32,567 nt of DNA from Clostridia bacterium (GTDB lineage: Bacteria > Bacillota_A > Clostridia > Christensenellales > Aristaeellaceae): assembly GCA_017938645.1 (NCBI GenBank), contig JAGBBE010000007.1, positions 1-32,567 of the forward strand, read 5' to 3'. The notes beneath the pieces are model-generated. The model did not search any database. It was not told where the DNA came from and saw only the letters and a list, made by a program, of their open reading frames with translations. A program made the position numbers and the translations under genes. Within the stretch, counting starts at the first letter, position 1. Every line of letters starts with the position of its first letter. This document shows positions 7,724 to 14,921 of this stretch, one piece after another.

Positions 7724-8950
7724 TTAGGCTCCCGCTTCAATCATCCATTCAATATACAGCCCGTACCCCATGGTCGGATCATTGACAAACACATGCGTCA
7801 CCGCGCCGATCAGCCGTCCGTCCTGTATGATGGGACTGCCGGACATGCCCTGTACAATACCGCCGGTTTTTTCAAGCAGTTCTTCATCAGTCACCTTCAA
7901 AACAAGGCTGCGCTGGGCGGGCGCGGACTGGCGGCTGACCTCCACAATTTCAATGTCGTATTCCTTCATGCCCTCTGCACCGACGGTGCACAGAATCGTC
8001 GCCGGGCCGGTGTGGACGGCATCTTTGCGGCCGATGGGCAGGCCTTCGGGATAAATCGGATGCGCTGGCGGAGCGGTCATGCTGCCGTAGATGCCGAAGA
8101 TGCTGTTGCGCGAGATGGTTCCCATCACGCGATCCTCGCGCAGAAAGCTGCCTTTCAATTCTCCCGGCACGCCGGACTGTCCCTTCCGCACATCGACTAC
8201 GTCAGCCAGCATGACTTCTCCTGCGCCTACGGTCAGGATCTGCTGGGTATCGGTGTCGGTGATGGCGTGGCCGAGGGCACCGTAGCGCATGCCTTCGCCA
8301 GACTGAACCTCGCCGTAGAAGGAGAGCGTTCCAACACCGGCAGTGGAATCGCGTACCCATGCGCCGATGCGGATTTTGCCGCTCTGACCATCACGCTTTG
8401 GCGTGAGCGTCAGATGCAGTAAACTGCTGCCGCGCTGAATGGTCAGAGGAATCGGCACCTCGCCGCTGGCTTCCACCAGGGCGGTCAGCTCTTCGGCTGA
8501 ATCAATCTGTCTGCCGTCCGCCTCGGTAATCAGGTCGCCGGGCTTCACGCCTGCGGTGCGCGCCGGACTGTGCGCGCCGGTGAGGTCGCTGGTACCCACC
8601 ACCAGCACACCGGAGGTGTGCAGCGCTACGCCCACGGCCTGACCGCCGGGATAGAGGCGCAGGTCGTCGGCGATTTCGATTTCGACCTCGCGGATGGGAA
8701 AAAGGCCGAACAGGCTGATGGTCGCCCGGCTCGTTTTGCCGAGGGTTTCCGCTGTGGAAGCCGAGGCCTCAGCCACGCTGAAGGTGAGCGGATAGGGAGC
8801 ATCCAGCGCTGCGGGCTGTCCGCGGGCAATGCTCAGCGTGTCCGGCAGGGTGCGCAGGAGCTGCGCCTGTGGGGAAAAATGAAGGGTGAGAACCAGCAGA
8901 CTCAATAGCCAGCCGGTGATCCTGCGTGCACGGGCGGAGGATTTTCGCAT
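7724..8950 (-). CDS. spoIVB: SpoIVB sporulation peptidase (S55 family)
   Basis: 408 residues from ATG at 8950, with AGAGGCG 5-7 bases upstream. An N-terminal membrane anchor (about 11-30) is followed by a PDZ domain (about 95-185, with the G-V-K-P-G-D-L-I segment) and the S55 serine protease domain. The catalytic residues are His228 (G-A-L-G-H-A-I), Asp355 and Ser370 (Q-G-M-S-G-S-P), followed by the family ending M-G-Y-G-L-Y-I-E-W-M. In spore formers SpoIVB is made in the forespore, crosses into the intermembrane space and cleaves SpoIVFA, triggering sigma-K activation in the mother cell. It lies downstream of ispG, separated by a strong hairpin that also contains its ribosome site, which should strongly limit read-through expression. 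Confidence 0.95.
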   Translation of the reverse strand: MRKSSARARRITGWLLSLLVLTLHFSPQAQLLRTLPDTLSIARGQPAALDAPYPLTFSVAEASASTAETLGKTSRATISLFGLFPIREVEIEIADDLRLYPGGQAVGVALHTSGVLVVGTSDLTGAHSPARTAGVKPGDLITEADGRQIDSAEELTALVEASGEVPIPLTIQRGSSLLHLTLTPKRDGQSGKIRIGAWVRDSTAGVGTLSFYGEVQSGEGMRYGALGHAITDTDTQQILTVGAGEVMLADVVDVRKGQSGVPGELKGSFLREDRVMGTISRNSIFGIYGSMTAPPAHPIYPEGLPIGRKDAVHTGPATILCTVGAEGMKEYDIEIVEVSRQSAPAQRSLVLKVTDEELLEKTGGIVQGMSGSPIIQDGRLIGAVTHVFVNDPTMGYGLYIEWMIEAGA

Positions 8951-9008
8951 AAAAACGCCTCTTTCTGATGATGCTTCGCAAGGAAGTGTTTGCAGAAAGA
9001 GGCGTTTT
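8951..9008 (-). terminator. 16-bp hairpin: ispG terminator that also buries the spoIVB ribosome site
   Basis: On the minus strand the arm AAAACGCCTCTTTCTG (9008-8993) is perfectly complementary to CAGAAAGAGGCGTTTT (8967-8952), with a 25-base loop. A fifth T at 8951 is immediately followed by the spoIVB ATG. The 3' arm contains AGAGGCG, the only SD-like site of spoIVB. The structure is therefore both an intrinsic terminator for ispG transcripts and an SD-masking hairpin for any read-through message. Confidence 0.85.
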
Positions 9009-9053
9009 GCAACGTGGGAATTCCTGTTGTGCAGAAAAGAGAAAAACAGGGAT

Positions 9054-10157
9054 TTATCGGGATTTTTCCTGTGCCAGACGTTTTGCGCGCTCGATGAGAA
9101 TGCCTGCCAGATCGCCCTCCACACGCTCGGAAGGCTTTCCTTTTTCAAAGATAGCACCTACAGCGTAGCCGCTGCCTTCGCCGCCGGCCGCACCGCCTGC
9201 GCTGGACAATCCGCCGCCGGCCAGACCGATGTCGGCCTCGCGCGCTTCGCCCGGGCCGTTGACCACGCAGCCCATTACATCAACCGTCATGGGAACGCGG
9301 ATGTCCTTGAGCTCATCCTCCACGCGCTTTGCGATGGCGGCCACGTCGATGCCCGTACGTCCGCAGGTGGGGCAGGAAACGACATTGACAAAGCCCTTGC
9401 GAAGACCTACGGCACGCAGAATGTCGATGGCTGCGCCGGCCTCGGGAATGGGGCTGCCGGTGAGGGAGACGCGGATGGTGTCGCCGATGCCCTGAAGCAG
9501 CAGCGCACCGATGCCGATAGCGCTTTTGATGTTGCCGCTGCCGGGAAGACCAGCCTCGGTGACGCCGACATGCAGCGGATAATCCGTTTCCTTTGCGGCC
9601 AGCTGATAGGCTTCTACGGTAAGCGGCACATTGCTGGCCTTCAGGCTCAGAACGATGTCATGAAAGCCCGCTTCTTCCAGAAGCTTCGCATGCGCCAGAG
9701 CGCTGTCCACCATGCCGCGCGCGGTTACGCCGCCTTCACGGGCAAGGATGTCCTTTTCAATGCTGCCGGAATTCACGCCGATGCGGATGGGCACATGGTG
9801 CATTTTGGCGCAGTCGGCCACGCGGCGAACGTTGGCCATGCCGCCGATGTTGCCGGGATTGATGCGCACCTTGGCGATGCCGCGCTCCATTGCACCAACG
9901 GCCAGATCGGCGCGGTAATGGATGTCGGCCACCAGCGGTACAGGAGAGCCGCCGATGATTTCAGGCAGGGCGTCGAGGCAGGCCTCGTCATATACGGAAA
10001 GACGCACAATATCGCAGCCTGCAGCATGCAGCGCCTTGATCTGGTCAAGCGTCGCCTTTGCATCCCGGCTGTCGGTGTTGGTCATGCTCTGAACGGTTAC
10101 GGGCGCGCCGCCGCCGATGGGCAGCATGCCGATATGAAAAGCGCGGGTCTGGCGCAT
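9054..10157 (-). CDS. ispG: 4-hydroxy-3-methylbut-2-enyl diphosphate synthase
   Basis: 367 residues; the start ATG at 10157 follows AAAGGAGG. The enzyme carries out the reductive ring opening of methylerythritol cyclodiphosphate to HMBPP, the penultimate step of the MEP isoprenoid pathway. The N-terminal TIM barrel is recognisable (V-Q-S-M-T-N-T-D at about 22-29, V-R-I-N-P-G-N-I-G at 97-105). The C-terminal iron-sulfur domain has Cys262 and Cys265 (S-C-P-T-C-G-R) and Cys297 (M-G-C-V-V-N-G-P-G-E). Between A-G-G and the closing hydrophobic strand there is a Gly/Ala/Ser-rich stretch (about 314-332) longer than in typical family members. It is not beside dxr or rseP here and has its own promoter. 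Confidence 0.96.
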   Translation of the reverse strand: MRQTRAFHIGMLPIGGGAPVTVQSMTNTDSRDAKATLDQIKALHAAGCDIVRLSVYDEACLDALPEIIGGSPVPLVADIHYRADLAVGAMERGIAKVRINPGNIGGMANVRRVADCAKMHHVPIRIGVNSGSIEKDILAREGGVTARGMVDSALAHAKLLEEAGFHDIVLSLKASNVPLTVEAYQLAAKETDYPLHVGVTEAGLPGSGNIKSAIGIGALLLQGIGDTIRVSLTGSPIPEAGAAIDILRAVGLRKGFVNVVSCPTCGRTGIDVAAIAKRVEDELKDIRVPMTVDVMGCVVNGPGEAREADIGLAGGGLSSAGGAAGGEGSGYAVGAIFEKGKPSERVEGDLAGILIERAKRLAQEKSR

Positions 10158-10188
10158 GTGTCATTCCTCCTTTAAGAATGCTGCCCTC

Positions 10189-10217
10189 ATTATACCATCC
10201 CTTTTGGCTTCTGCAAA
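10189..10217 (-). promoter_or_regulatory. Promoter of ispG
   Basis: On the minus strand, TTTGCA (10217-10212), a 17-bp spacer and a perfect TATAAT (10194-10189). It diverges from the sugar transporter promoter 32 bp away. Confidence 0.65.
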
Positions 10218-10248
10218 GCGAAAACCTAACGAAAAAAGTTGTTTTGTA

Positions 10249-10278
10249 TTGACACATTCCTGCATGGAATGGTACTAT
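10249..10278 (+). promoter_or_regulatory. Sugar transporter promoter with operator-like palindrome in the spacer
   Basis: TTGACA (10249-10254), an 18-bp spacer and TACTAT (10273-10278). The spacer consists of CATTCC (10255-10260), TGCAT and GGAATG (10266-10271), an inverted repeat with perfect 6-bp arms. A dimeric repressor bound here would occlude RNA polymerase. No regulator gene is adjacent. Confidence 0.65.
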
Positions 10279-10340
10279 TAGCTCAACAAAAATGGAATAC
10301 GGCGAAGGATCGCCAACAAAAATCTAAGGAGGAAAAATCA

Positions 10341-11567
10341 ATGAAAAAGATCCTTTCTCTGGTTCTGGCTGTTCTGATGCTGCTGAGCTGCATGAGCTTT
10401 GCTGCCGCTGAAGAAAAGCCCACTCTCACCGTCTGGATTCCTGTGTATCAGTTTGGCGACGGCCCCTCTGATCTCGATTTCTGGACCAAGCATCTGCAGC
10501 CCTACGCTGATGCCAACAACTTCGACCTCATCATTGAAATCAAGCCCTGGACCGACTACTACACCAATGCCTACACCGCCCTGTCCGGCAGCGACGGCCC
10601 CGACGTAGTGTATGGCCCCACCTTTGACTTCATGAACAACGGCCTGCTCCTGCCCATCGGCGATTACTTCACCGCGGAAGAAAAGGACAACTACCTCTAC
10701 TGGGATATGGGCTTCCGTGATGCGGCCGGCAACCAGTACACCGTGCCCATGATGGTTGGCAACGCCTGCGTTACCTTCTACAACATGGACATCCTCAACG
10801 CTGCCGGCGTCACCGAGCTGCCCGCCACCTGGGAAGCTTTCCTGGAGATGTGCAAGGCCATTAAGGCTTCCAACCCCGATGTATTCCCCTACCTGCAGGG
10901 CTGGGGCGCTTCCACCGGCACCAGCGCTCTGCTGACCTGCTTCTGGCCCCAGTACTTCCAGGCCGGCGGCACCGTGCTGGATGAAAACGGCTATCCGGAC
11001 ATCAACAACGAAGCTGGTCTGAAGACCCTTGAGTACATCAAGAGCTTCATGGACGAAGGCATCTTCGACGAAACCATCGTTTCCATGAACGACGCTGTGG
11101 ATCGCTTTGTGAGCGGCGAGTGCGCCTCCATCGTTGCCGGCACCGGCAAGAACAAGTCCTTCTCCGAGATCAACTGGGATTTCAACCTGTCTCCCGCCGG
11201 TCCCGCTGGCGTGGCCACGCTGGTTCCCGCTGAAGGCATGGGCGTTTCCGCCAAGACCAAGTATCCCGAACTGGCTGTTGGCATCGTGAAGACCATGACC
11301 GGCGCTGCTGCGATGGACGACTTCCACACCAACGTGTACGCCATGCCCAAGATCTCCAAGGACTCCACCTTTGAAGATGCTCCCGCTTTCGAAACCATGT
11401 ACACCGAGCAGGCTGCGAACCTGTATGCTCTGCCCGGCTTCGAAGGCTCCGGTTCCTTTGAAGAGACCCTGCGCGGCAACATCCAGCTCATGCTCATGGG
11501 CGACATGACTCCCCAGGAAGTTCTGGACGAGACCATGGCTTACTACAACGACCAGATCAAGCAGTAA
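10341..11567 (+). CDS. ABC transporter extracellular sugar-binding protein (family 1)
   Basis: 408 residues from ATG at 10341, behind AAGGAGGAA. The N-terminus is an export signal (M-K-K, Leu/Val core, then S-C-M-S-F-A-A-A-E-E), with probable signal peptidase cleavage after A-A-A. A Cys lies in the core, but the context (L-L-S-C-M) is a poor lipobox, so a lipoprotein is possible but less likely. The mature part is a type 1 solute-binding protein: T-V-W-I-P near the N-terminus, G-P-D-V-V-Y-G-P, a hinge near T-V-P-M-M-V-G-N, and A-A-M-D-D-F near the C-terminus. It delivers an oligosaccharide or sugar derivative to the two permeases downstream. A structured repeat separates it from them, which may allow higher expression of the binding protein. 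Confidence 0.92.
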   Translation: MKKILSLVLAVLMLLSCMSFAAAEEKPTLTVWIPVYQFGDGPSDLDFWTKHLQPYADANNFDLIIEIKPWTDYYTNAYTALSGSDGPDVVYGPTFDFMNNGLLLPIGDYFTAEEKDNYLYWDMGFRDAAGNQYTVPMMVGNACVTFYNMDILNAAGVTELPATWEAFLEMCKAIKASNPDVFPYLQGWGASTGTSALLTCFWPQYFQAGGTVLDENGYPDINNEAGLKTLEYIKSFMDEGIFDETIVSMNDAVDRFVSGECASIVAGTGKNKSFSEINWDFNLSPAGPAGVATLVPAEGMGVSAKTKYPELAVGIVKTMTGAAAMDDFHTNVYAMPKISKDSTFEDAPAFETMYTEQAANLYALPGFEGSGSFEETLRGNIQLMLMGDMTPQEVLDETMAYYNDQIKQ

Positions 11568-11590
11568 TCAATTCACTTTTGCAGGTGGGA

Positions 11591-11797
11591 GAGCGGCGTC
11601 TCGCCGCTTAGACTGTCGATAAAATCCCTGGAAGGTATCGGAGGGATCGCAATCCCTCCGATTCTTGTTCGTATCGACCGGCTTTGCCGGTCGGGCGGGG
11701 AATTTTCACGCTTGCGTGAAAATATTCCGGCGGTATTTGGCGGAAAAGATCGCCAAAGGCGAGCTTTTTCGACATGCTGAGCGGCGTCTCGCCGCTC
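11591..11797. repeat. Structured intergenic repeat, copy 2 (with outer hairpins)
   Basis: The core 11610-11779 matches 3721-3891 and carries the same four hairpins. Two are compensated relative to copy 1: CGGAGGGAT/ATCCCTCCG, and TTTTCACG/CGTGAAAA (11703-11722). The C-G-A-C-C-G-G-C/G-C-C-G-G-T-C-G hairpin is unchanged. The core is bracketed by two copies of the hairpin GAGCGGCG-TCT-CGCCGCT (11591-11609 and 11779-11797), different in sequence from the outer hairpins of copy 1. It lies between the binding-protein and permease genes, in the direction of transcription, where such structures often protect or attenuate the message. Confidence 0.85.
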
Positions 11798-11825
11798 TCC
11801 CCTTGCTTATTACGGAGGGATTTGC

Positions 11826-12701
11826 GTGACCAGACAAAAGAAGCAGGCGCTGTACGGAACGCTGTACATCCTGCCAAGCTTTGTGCTGATGGCGGTGTTT
11901 ACCTTTATCCCCATCTTCATGACGATCTTATTCAGCTTTACCAAGTACAACCTCAGCATGCCGCCGGAATGGATCGGACTGCAGAATTATCAGAAGCTGA
12001 TCACCAATTCCTATTTGCATCAGGCGCTGCGCAACACTGTGCAGTATGTGGCGGTTACGGTTCCCTGCCAGACTTTTCTGGCGCTGGTGCTGGCGGCATT
12101 TCTGGCCGGATGGATGCGCAACCGGCTGGGCGGGCTTTTGCGCAGCATGATGTTTATTCCCGTGGTAGCGTCGCTGGTTGCCAGCGCTACCGTGTGGAAC
12201 GTGATTTACGAAAGCAATGGCGGTCTGCTCAACCAGCTGTTTGAGCTGGTGGGGCTGGAACCCTTCAACTGGCTTGGCCGCAAGAGCACGGCGCTCAACT
12301 GTGTGGCGGTTGTAGCCATCTGGAAGAACACCGGCTATTTCCTGGTCATTTTCTATGCCGGAATCATGAACATTTCCGTCGATATCAACGAGGCTGCCTG
12401 CGTGGACGGCGCAACGCCCATCCAGCGCTTCTTCTACATTACGCTGCCCATCCTCAAGCCCATCACCTACATGGTAGTTACGCTGGGCATTATCTGGTCG
12501 TTCCAGGTGTTTGACCTGGTATACAAGATGACTGCCGGAGGACCGGGCCGCGCGACCTACACCGTGGCCTATCTCATCTATTCCTATGCCTTCCAGGACA
12601 AACGCATCGGCTATGCGTGTGCGCTGGCTGTGTGCCTGCTGATTGTGATTCTGCTGATTCACGCCGTGCAGGATCTCTTCTTCAAGGAAAAGGACGCCTG
12701 A
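11826..12701 (+). CDS. ABC sugar transporter permease (MalF-like, CUT1)
   Basis: 291 residues from GTG at 11826, preceded by GGAGGG. It has six predicted membrane helices, the first after a short Lys/Arg-rich N-terminus (about 10-30, ending I-P-I-F-M-T-I). The cytoplasmic EAA loop that contacts the ATPase is E-A-A-C-V-D-G-A-T-P-I-Q-R-F-F near residues 189-203. This composition matches the MalF/UgpA side of carbohydrate uptake class 1 transporters. It pairs with the permease encoded 27 bases downstream. No ATPase gene is present locally, so energy is probably supplied by a shared MsmX-type ATPase encoded elsewhere. Confidence 0.93.
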   Translation: MTRQKKQALYGTLYILPSFVLMAVFTFIPIFMTILFSFTKYNLSMPPEWIGLQNYQKLITNSYLHQALRNTVQYVAVTVPCQTFLALVLAAFLAGWMRNRLGGLLRSMMFIPVVASLVASATVWNVIYESNGGLLNQLFELVGLEPFNWLGRKSTALNCVAVVAIWKNTGYFLVIFYAGIMNISVDINEAACVDGATPIQRFFYITLPILKPITYMVVTLGIIWSFQVFDLVYKMTAGGPGRATYTVAYLIYSYAFQDKRIGYACALAVCLLIVILLIHAVQDLFFKEKDA

Positions 12702-12728
12702 GAAATCTGCGAAAGGAATGGATGAATC

Positions 12729-13547
12729 ATGAAAAAACAGATAACCCCGGCCTATGTCATCGGCGTTGTGCTGTGCATCATCTTTGCGGTCATCTGCGTG
12801 CTGCCGCTGTGCTACATGGTGCTGATGTCCTTCACGCAGTCCACATCGCTGCGCATGCATATGGAAGATGTACGGCTGTTTGATTTCTCCAACTATATGT
12901 ACGCCATCGTCAACCGCGGCTTCGGCCCGGCGTTCTGGAACAGTATCATTGTAGTTGTAGGCTCCTGCCTGCTGGTGGACATCGTGTCCGCCATGGCGGC
13001 TTACGGCTTTGAAAAGAAGCCCGTACCCGGAAAGGAAACGCTGTTTCAGGTCTACCTGTCCACCATGATGGTCCCCGGTCAGGTGGCGCTGATTTCCATG
13101 TTTGTTATGGTCAACAAGCTCAACCTGTCCAACACCTATGCGGCGCTGATTCTGCCTATGGTGGGCGCGTTTGGCATCTTCCTGATGAGACAGTTCATGC
13201 AGGGCGTGCCCAATGAGCTTATTGAAGCGGCAGAAATTGACGGCAGCGGCGAAATCCGCACCTTCCTTACGATTGTGCTTCCGCTGATCCAGCCCGCCCT
13301 CATCACGCTGACGGTGTTCACCTTTACCTCAGCGTGGAACAACTTCCTCTGGCCGCTGATCATCACCACCCGCAGCTCCATGTTCACGCTGACTGTGGCC
13401 ATGTCCACGCTGAGCAGCATGAACGACACCAACTACGGCCTGGTCATGGCCGGTGCAACGCTTACTTTCATCTTCCCCTTCCTGCTCTACATTGTACTTC
13501 AGAAGCAGTTTGTGGAAGGCATTGCGCTGGGCGGCGTCAAGGGTTAA
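12729..13547 (+). CDS. ABC sugar transporter permease (MalG-like, CUT1)
   Basis: 272 residues from ATG at 12729, with GAAAGGAATGG as ribosome site. Six membrane helices are predicted. The EAA loop is I-E-A-A-E-I-D-G-S-G-E-I-R-T-F near residues 164-178, and the C-terminus Q-F-V-E-G-I-A-L-G-G-V-K-G is the classic MalG-type ending. It is the second half of the membrane channel and the last gene of the operon, followed by a strong terminator. Confidence 0.94.
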   Translation: MKKQITPAYVIGVVLCIIFAVICVLPLCYMVLMSFTQSTSLRMHMEDVRLFDFSNYMYAIVNRGFGPAFWNSIIVVVGSCLLVDIVSAMAAYGFEKKPVPGKETLFQVYLSTMMVPGQVALISMFVMVNKLNLSNTYAALILPMVGAFGIFLMRQFMQGVPNELIEAAEIDGSGEIRTFLTIVLPLIQPALITLTVFTFTSAWNNFLWPLIITTRSSMFTLTVAMSTLSSMNDTNYGLVMAGATLTFIFPFLLYIVLQKQFVEGIALGGVKG

Positions 13548-13554
13548 CCTGAAT

Positions 13555-13595
13555 GCATCCTCCCTGTATTTCCCAGCAGGGAGGATGCGTTTATT
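13555..13595 (+). terminator. Terminator of the sugar transporter operon
   Basis: GCATCCTCCCTG (13555-13566) and CAGGGAGGATGC (13577-13588) form a perfect 12-bp stem with a 10-base loop, followed by GTTTATT. Confidence 0.9.
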
Positions 13596-13607
13596 CTGTA
13601 TCAAATA

Positions 13608-13636
13608 TTGACACGGGTGCTGAAAAGGCATATCAT
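13608..13636 (+). promoter_or_regulatory. Promoter of the corA leader
   Basis: TTGACA (13608-13613), a 17-bp spacer and TATCAT (13631-13636). Transcription would start near 13643, giving a leader of about 195 nucleotides before the CorA start codon. Confidence 0.75.
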
Positions 13637-13677
13637 GAACAGGGATTGCACATAACGCTGATGAAAGGAGCCTCACC

Positions 13678-13758
13678 ATGGACGCGGACCCGTATAGTAA
13701 GACCATGAACAATTTCAAAGGCTCCGGGAGGAAGAATGTGCACTGGCCGGGCGCGTGA
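13678..13758 (+). CDS. 26-residue leader peptide upstream of corA
   Basis: ATG at 13678 lies 7 bases after AAAGGAG (13664-13670), a better ribosome site than that of corA itself. The frame runs 26 codons to TGA at 13756-13758. The product begins M-D-A-D-P-Y-S-K, continues through a basic Lys/Arg/Gly/Ser middle and ends H-W-P-G-A. The acidic and proline-containing N-terminus resembles the one known to destabilise ribosomes at low Mg2+ in the enterobacterial leader peptide MgtL. Its SD (GGAGCC, 13667-13672) can pair with GGCTCC (13720-13725) inside its own coding region, and its start codon with CCATG at 13703-13707. Function in attenuation of corA is inference; it could also be fortuitous. Confidence 0.5.
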   Translation: MDADPYSKTMNNFKGSGRKNVHWPGA

Positions 13759-13785
13759 GCCCCGCCGGGTGAACTGTATTGTTTT

Positions 13786-13835
13786 CCTGCCGTGAGCCAT
13801 GCTGCGCATGCAGTTTGACGAAAGGCAGGTTTTTT
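13786..13835 (+). terminator. Terminator-like hairpin masking the corA ribosome site
   Basis: CCTGCC (13786-13791) pairs with GGCAGG (13824-13829), followed by six T residues (13830-13835). A second small stem, CATGC/GCATG, lies between the arms. AGG in the 3' arm is the only SD-like sequence before the TTG start at 13838, so forming the stem would block both elongation and translation. Confidence 0.6.
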
Positions 13836-13837
13836 GT

Positions 13838-14770
13838 TTGAAAAGAATTTATCTCACGGTAGACGATCATCTCACCGAAATCAATACCCTGGAAAAAGGC
13901 TGCTGGGTGCATCTGCAGAATCCCACCCGCGAAGAAATTGACGGACTCAACGCGCGCTTTGCCCTCGACCCGACTTATCTGCAGGCCGCGCTGGACGAAG
14001 AAGAAAGCGCCCGTATTGAGCGCGATGGCGACCAGACGCTGATCATCGTCGATATTCCCTATGTCGAGCCTGATGGAAACGGCTATTCCTACACAACCAT
14101 TCCTATGGGCATTGTGATGGTGGACGATGTGATCATCACCGTATCCACCCGTGAGTCGACCATTATCACTGATTTTACCGAGGAACGTATCCGCGGCTTC
14201 TGGACCTTCAAGCGCACTCGCTTCCTGCTCCAGCTGCTGTACCGCAATGCATCCCGCTTCCTCAACTACCTCAAGCAAATCGAAAAAGCATCCGGCTTTG
14301 TGCAGGAACGCCTTCAGTCCACCATGCGCAATCAGGAGCTTCTGCAGATGATGAAGCTGGAGAAATCGCTGGTGTTCTTCTCCACCTCGCTCAAGAGCAA
14401 CGAGATGGTTTTGGAAAAAATGATGCGCATGGACATGCTGCGCAAGTATCCCGACGACAGCGACCTTCTTGAGGACGTTATCATTGAGAACAAGCAGGCC
14501 ATGGAGATGTGTTCCATCTACCGTGACATCACCTCCGGCACCATGGACGCATTTGCTTCCATCATTTCCAACAACCTCAACACCGTCATGAAGATCCTGA
14601 CCAGCTTCACCGTTGTTCTGGCCATTCCCACGATCTTCGCCTCTCTGTGGGGCATGAACGTAGGCGTGCCATTTGAGAACAATCCTTTTGGCTTCTGGAT
14701 TGTTCTTGGCATTGCCATTCTTGCCAGCATCGCCGTTTTCATCATCCTCTGGCGCAAAAAGATGTTCTGA
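13838..14770 (+). CDS. corA: CorA-family Mg2+/divalent cation channel
   Basis: 310 residues from TTG at 13838 (K-R-I-Y-L-T-V-D-D...), chosen because family members start about here. The frame is open back to an ATG at 13799, but that would place the terminator-like hairpin inside the gene. The large N-terminal cytoplasmic domain has the usual E-K-G-C-W-V-H-L-Q-N-P-T opening and long helices. The signature G-M-N is at 272-274 (L-W-G-M-N-V-G-V-P), at the end of the first of two C-terminal membrane helices, and the protein ends in the basic R-K-K-M-F. Pentameric CorA channels admit Mg2+ (sometimes Co2+ or Ni2+) down its gradient. The gene is monocistronic and has an unusually elaborate leader. 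Confidence 0.92.
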   Translation: MKRIYLTVDDHLTEINTLEKGCWVHLQNPTREEIDGLNARFALDPTYLQAALDEEESARIERDGDQTLIIVDIPYVEPDGNGYSYTTIPMGIVMVDDVIITVSTRESTIITDFTEERIRGFWTFKRTRFLLQLLYRNASRFLNYLKQIEKASGFVQERLQSTMRNQELLQMMKLEKSLVFFSTSLKSNEMVLEKMMRMDMLRKYPDDSDLLEDVIIENKQAMEMCSIYRDITSGTMDAFASIISNNLNTVMKILTSFTVVLAIPTIFASLWGMNVGVPFENNPFGFWIVLGIAILASIAVFIILWRKKMF

Positions 14771-14771
14771 G

Positions 14772-14882
14772 CAGGGCTTCGCCCTGGACCCGTGGACGGC
14801 GCGCCGCAGGCGCGCAGGGCTTGTGTGCCGGTGCTTGATGCAGACTTCTCAGACTGCCGCTCGGCGGAGAGCCTCGCGGCTC
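14772..14882. repeat. Cluster of four GC-rich hairpins
   Basis: Directly after the corA stop come CAGGGC/GCCCTG (14772-14786), a perfect GCGCGCC/GGCGCGC (14799-14815), CCGC/GCGG (14857-14867) and GAGCC/GGCTC (14869-14882). No T runs follow, so these are not ordinary terminators. The rest of the interval to 14921 contains only the SDR ribosome site; no clear promoter is visible. Confidence 0.55.
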
Positions 14883-14921
14883 GCTTGTGTGATCGGGAAA
14901 TGAAATAACGGGAGGAATAAT

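Noticed and set aside
10341..10415. Lipoprotein assignment for the sugar-binding protein (Cys in the signal peptide)
   Set aside because: The context L-L-S-C-M lacks a good lipobox and a clear A-x-A cleavage site follows; a similar C-S-M-S-F-A pattern occurs in the BtuF-like protein. The possibility is noted but not adopted.
13640..13690. Resemblance to an M-box (Mg2+) riboswitch core, GGTGAGGCTCC
   Set aside because: The match is on the minus strand, away from corA, and the following M-box segments are missing, so it is a chance match.
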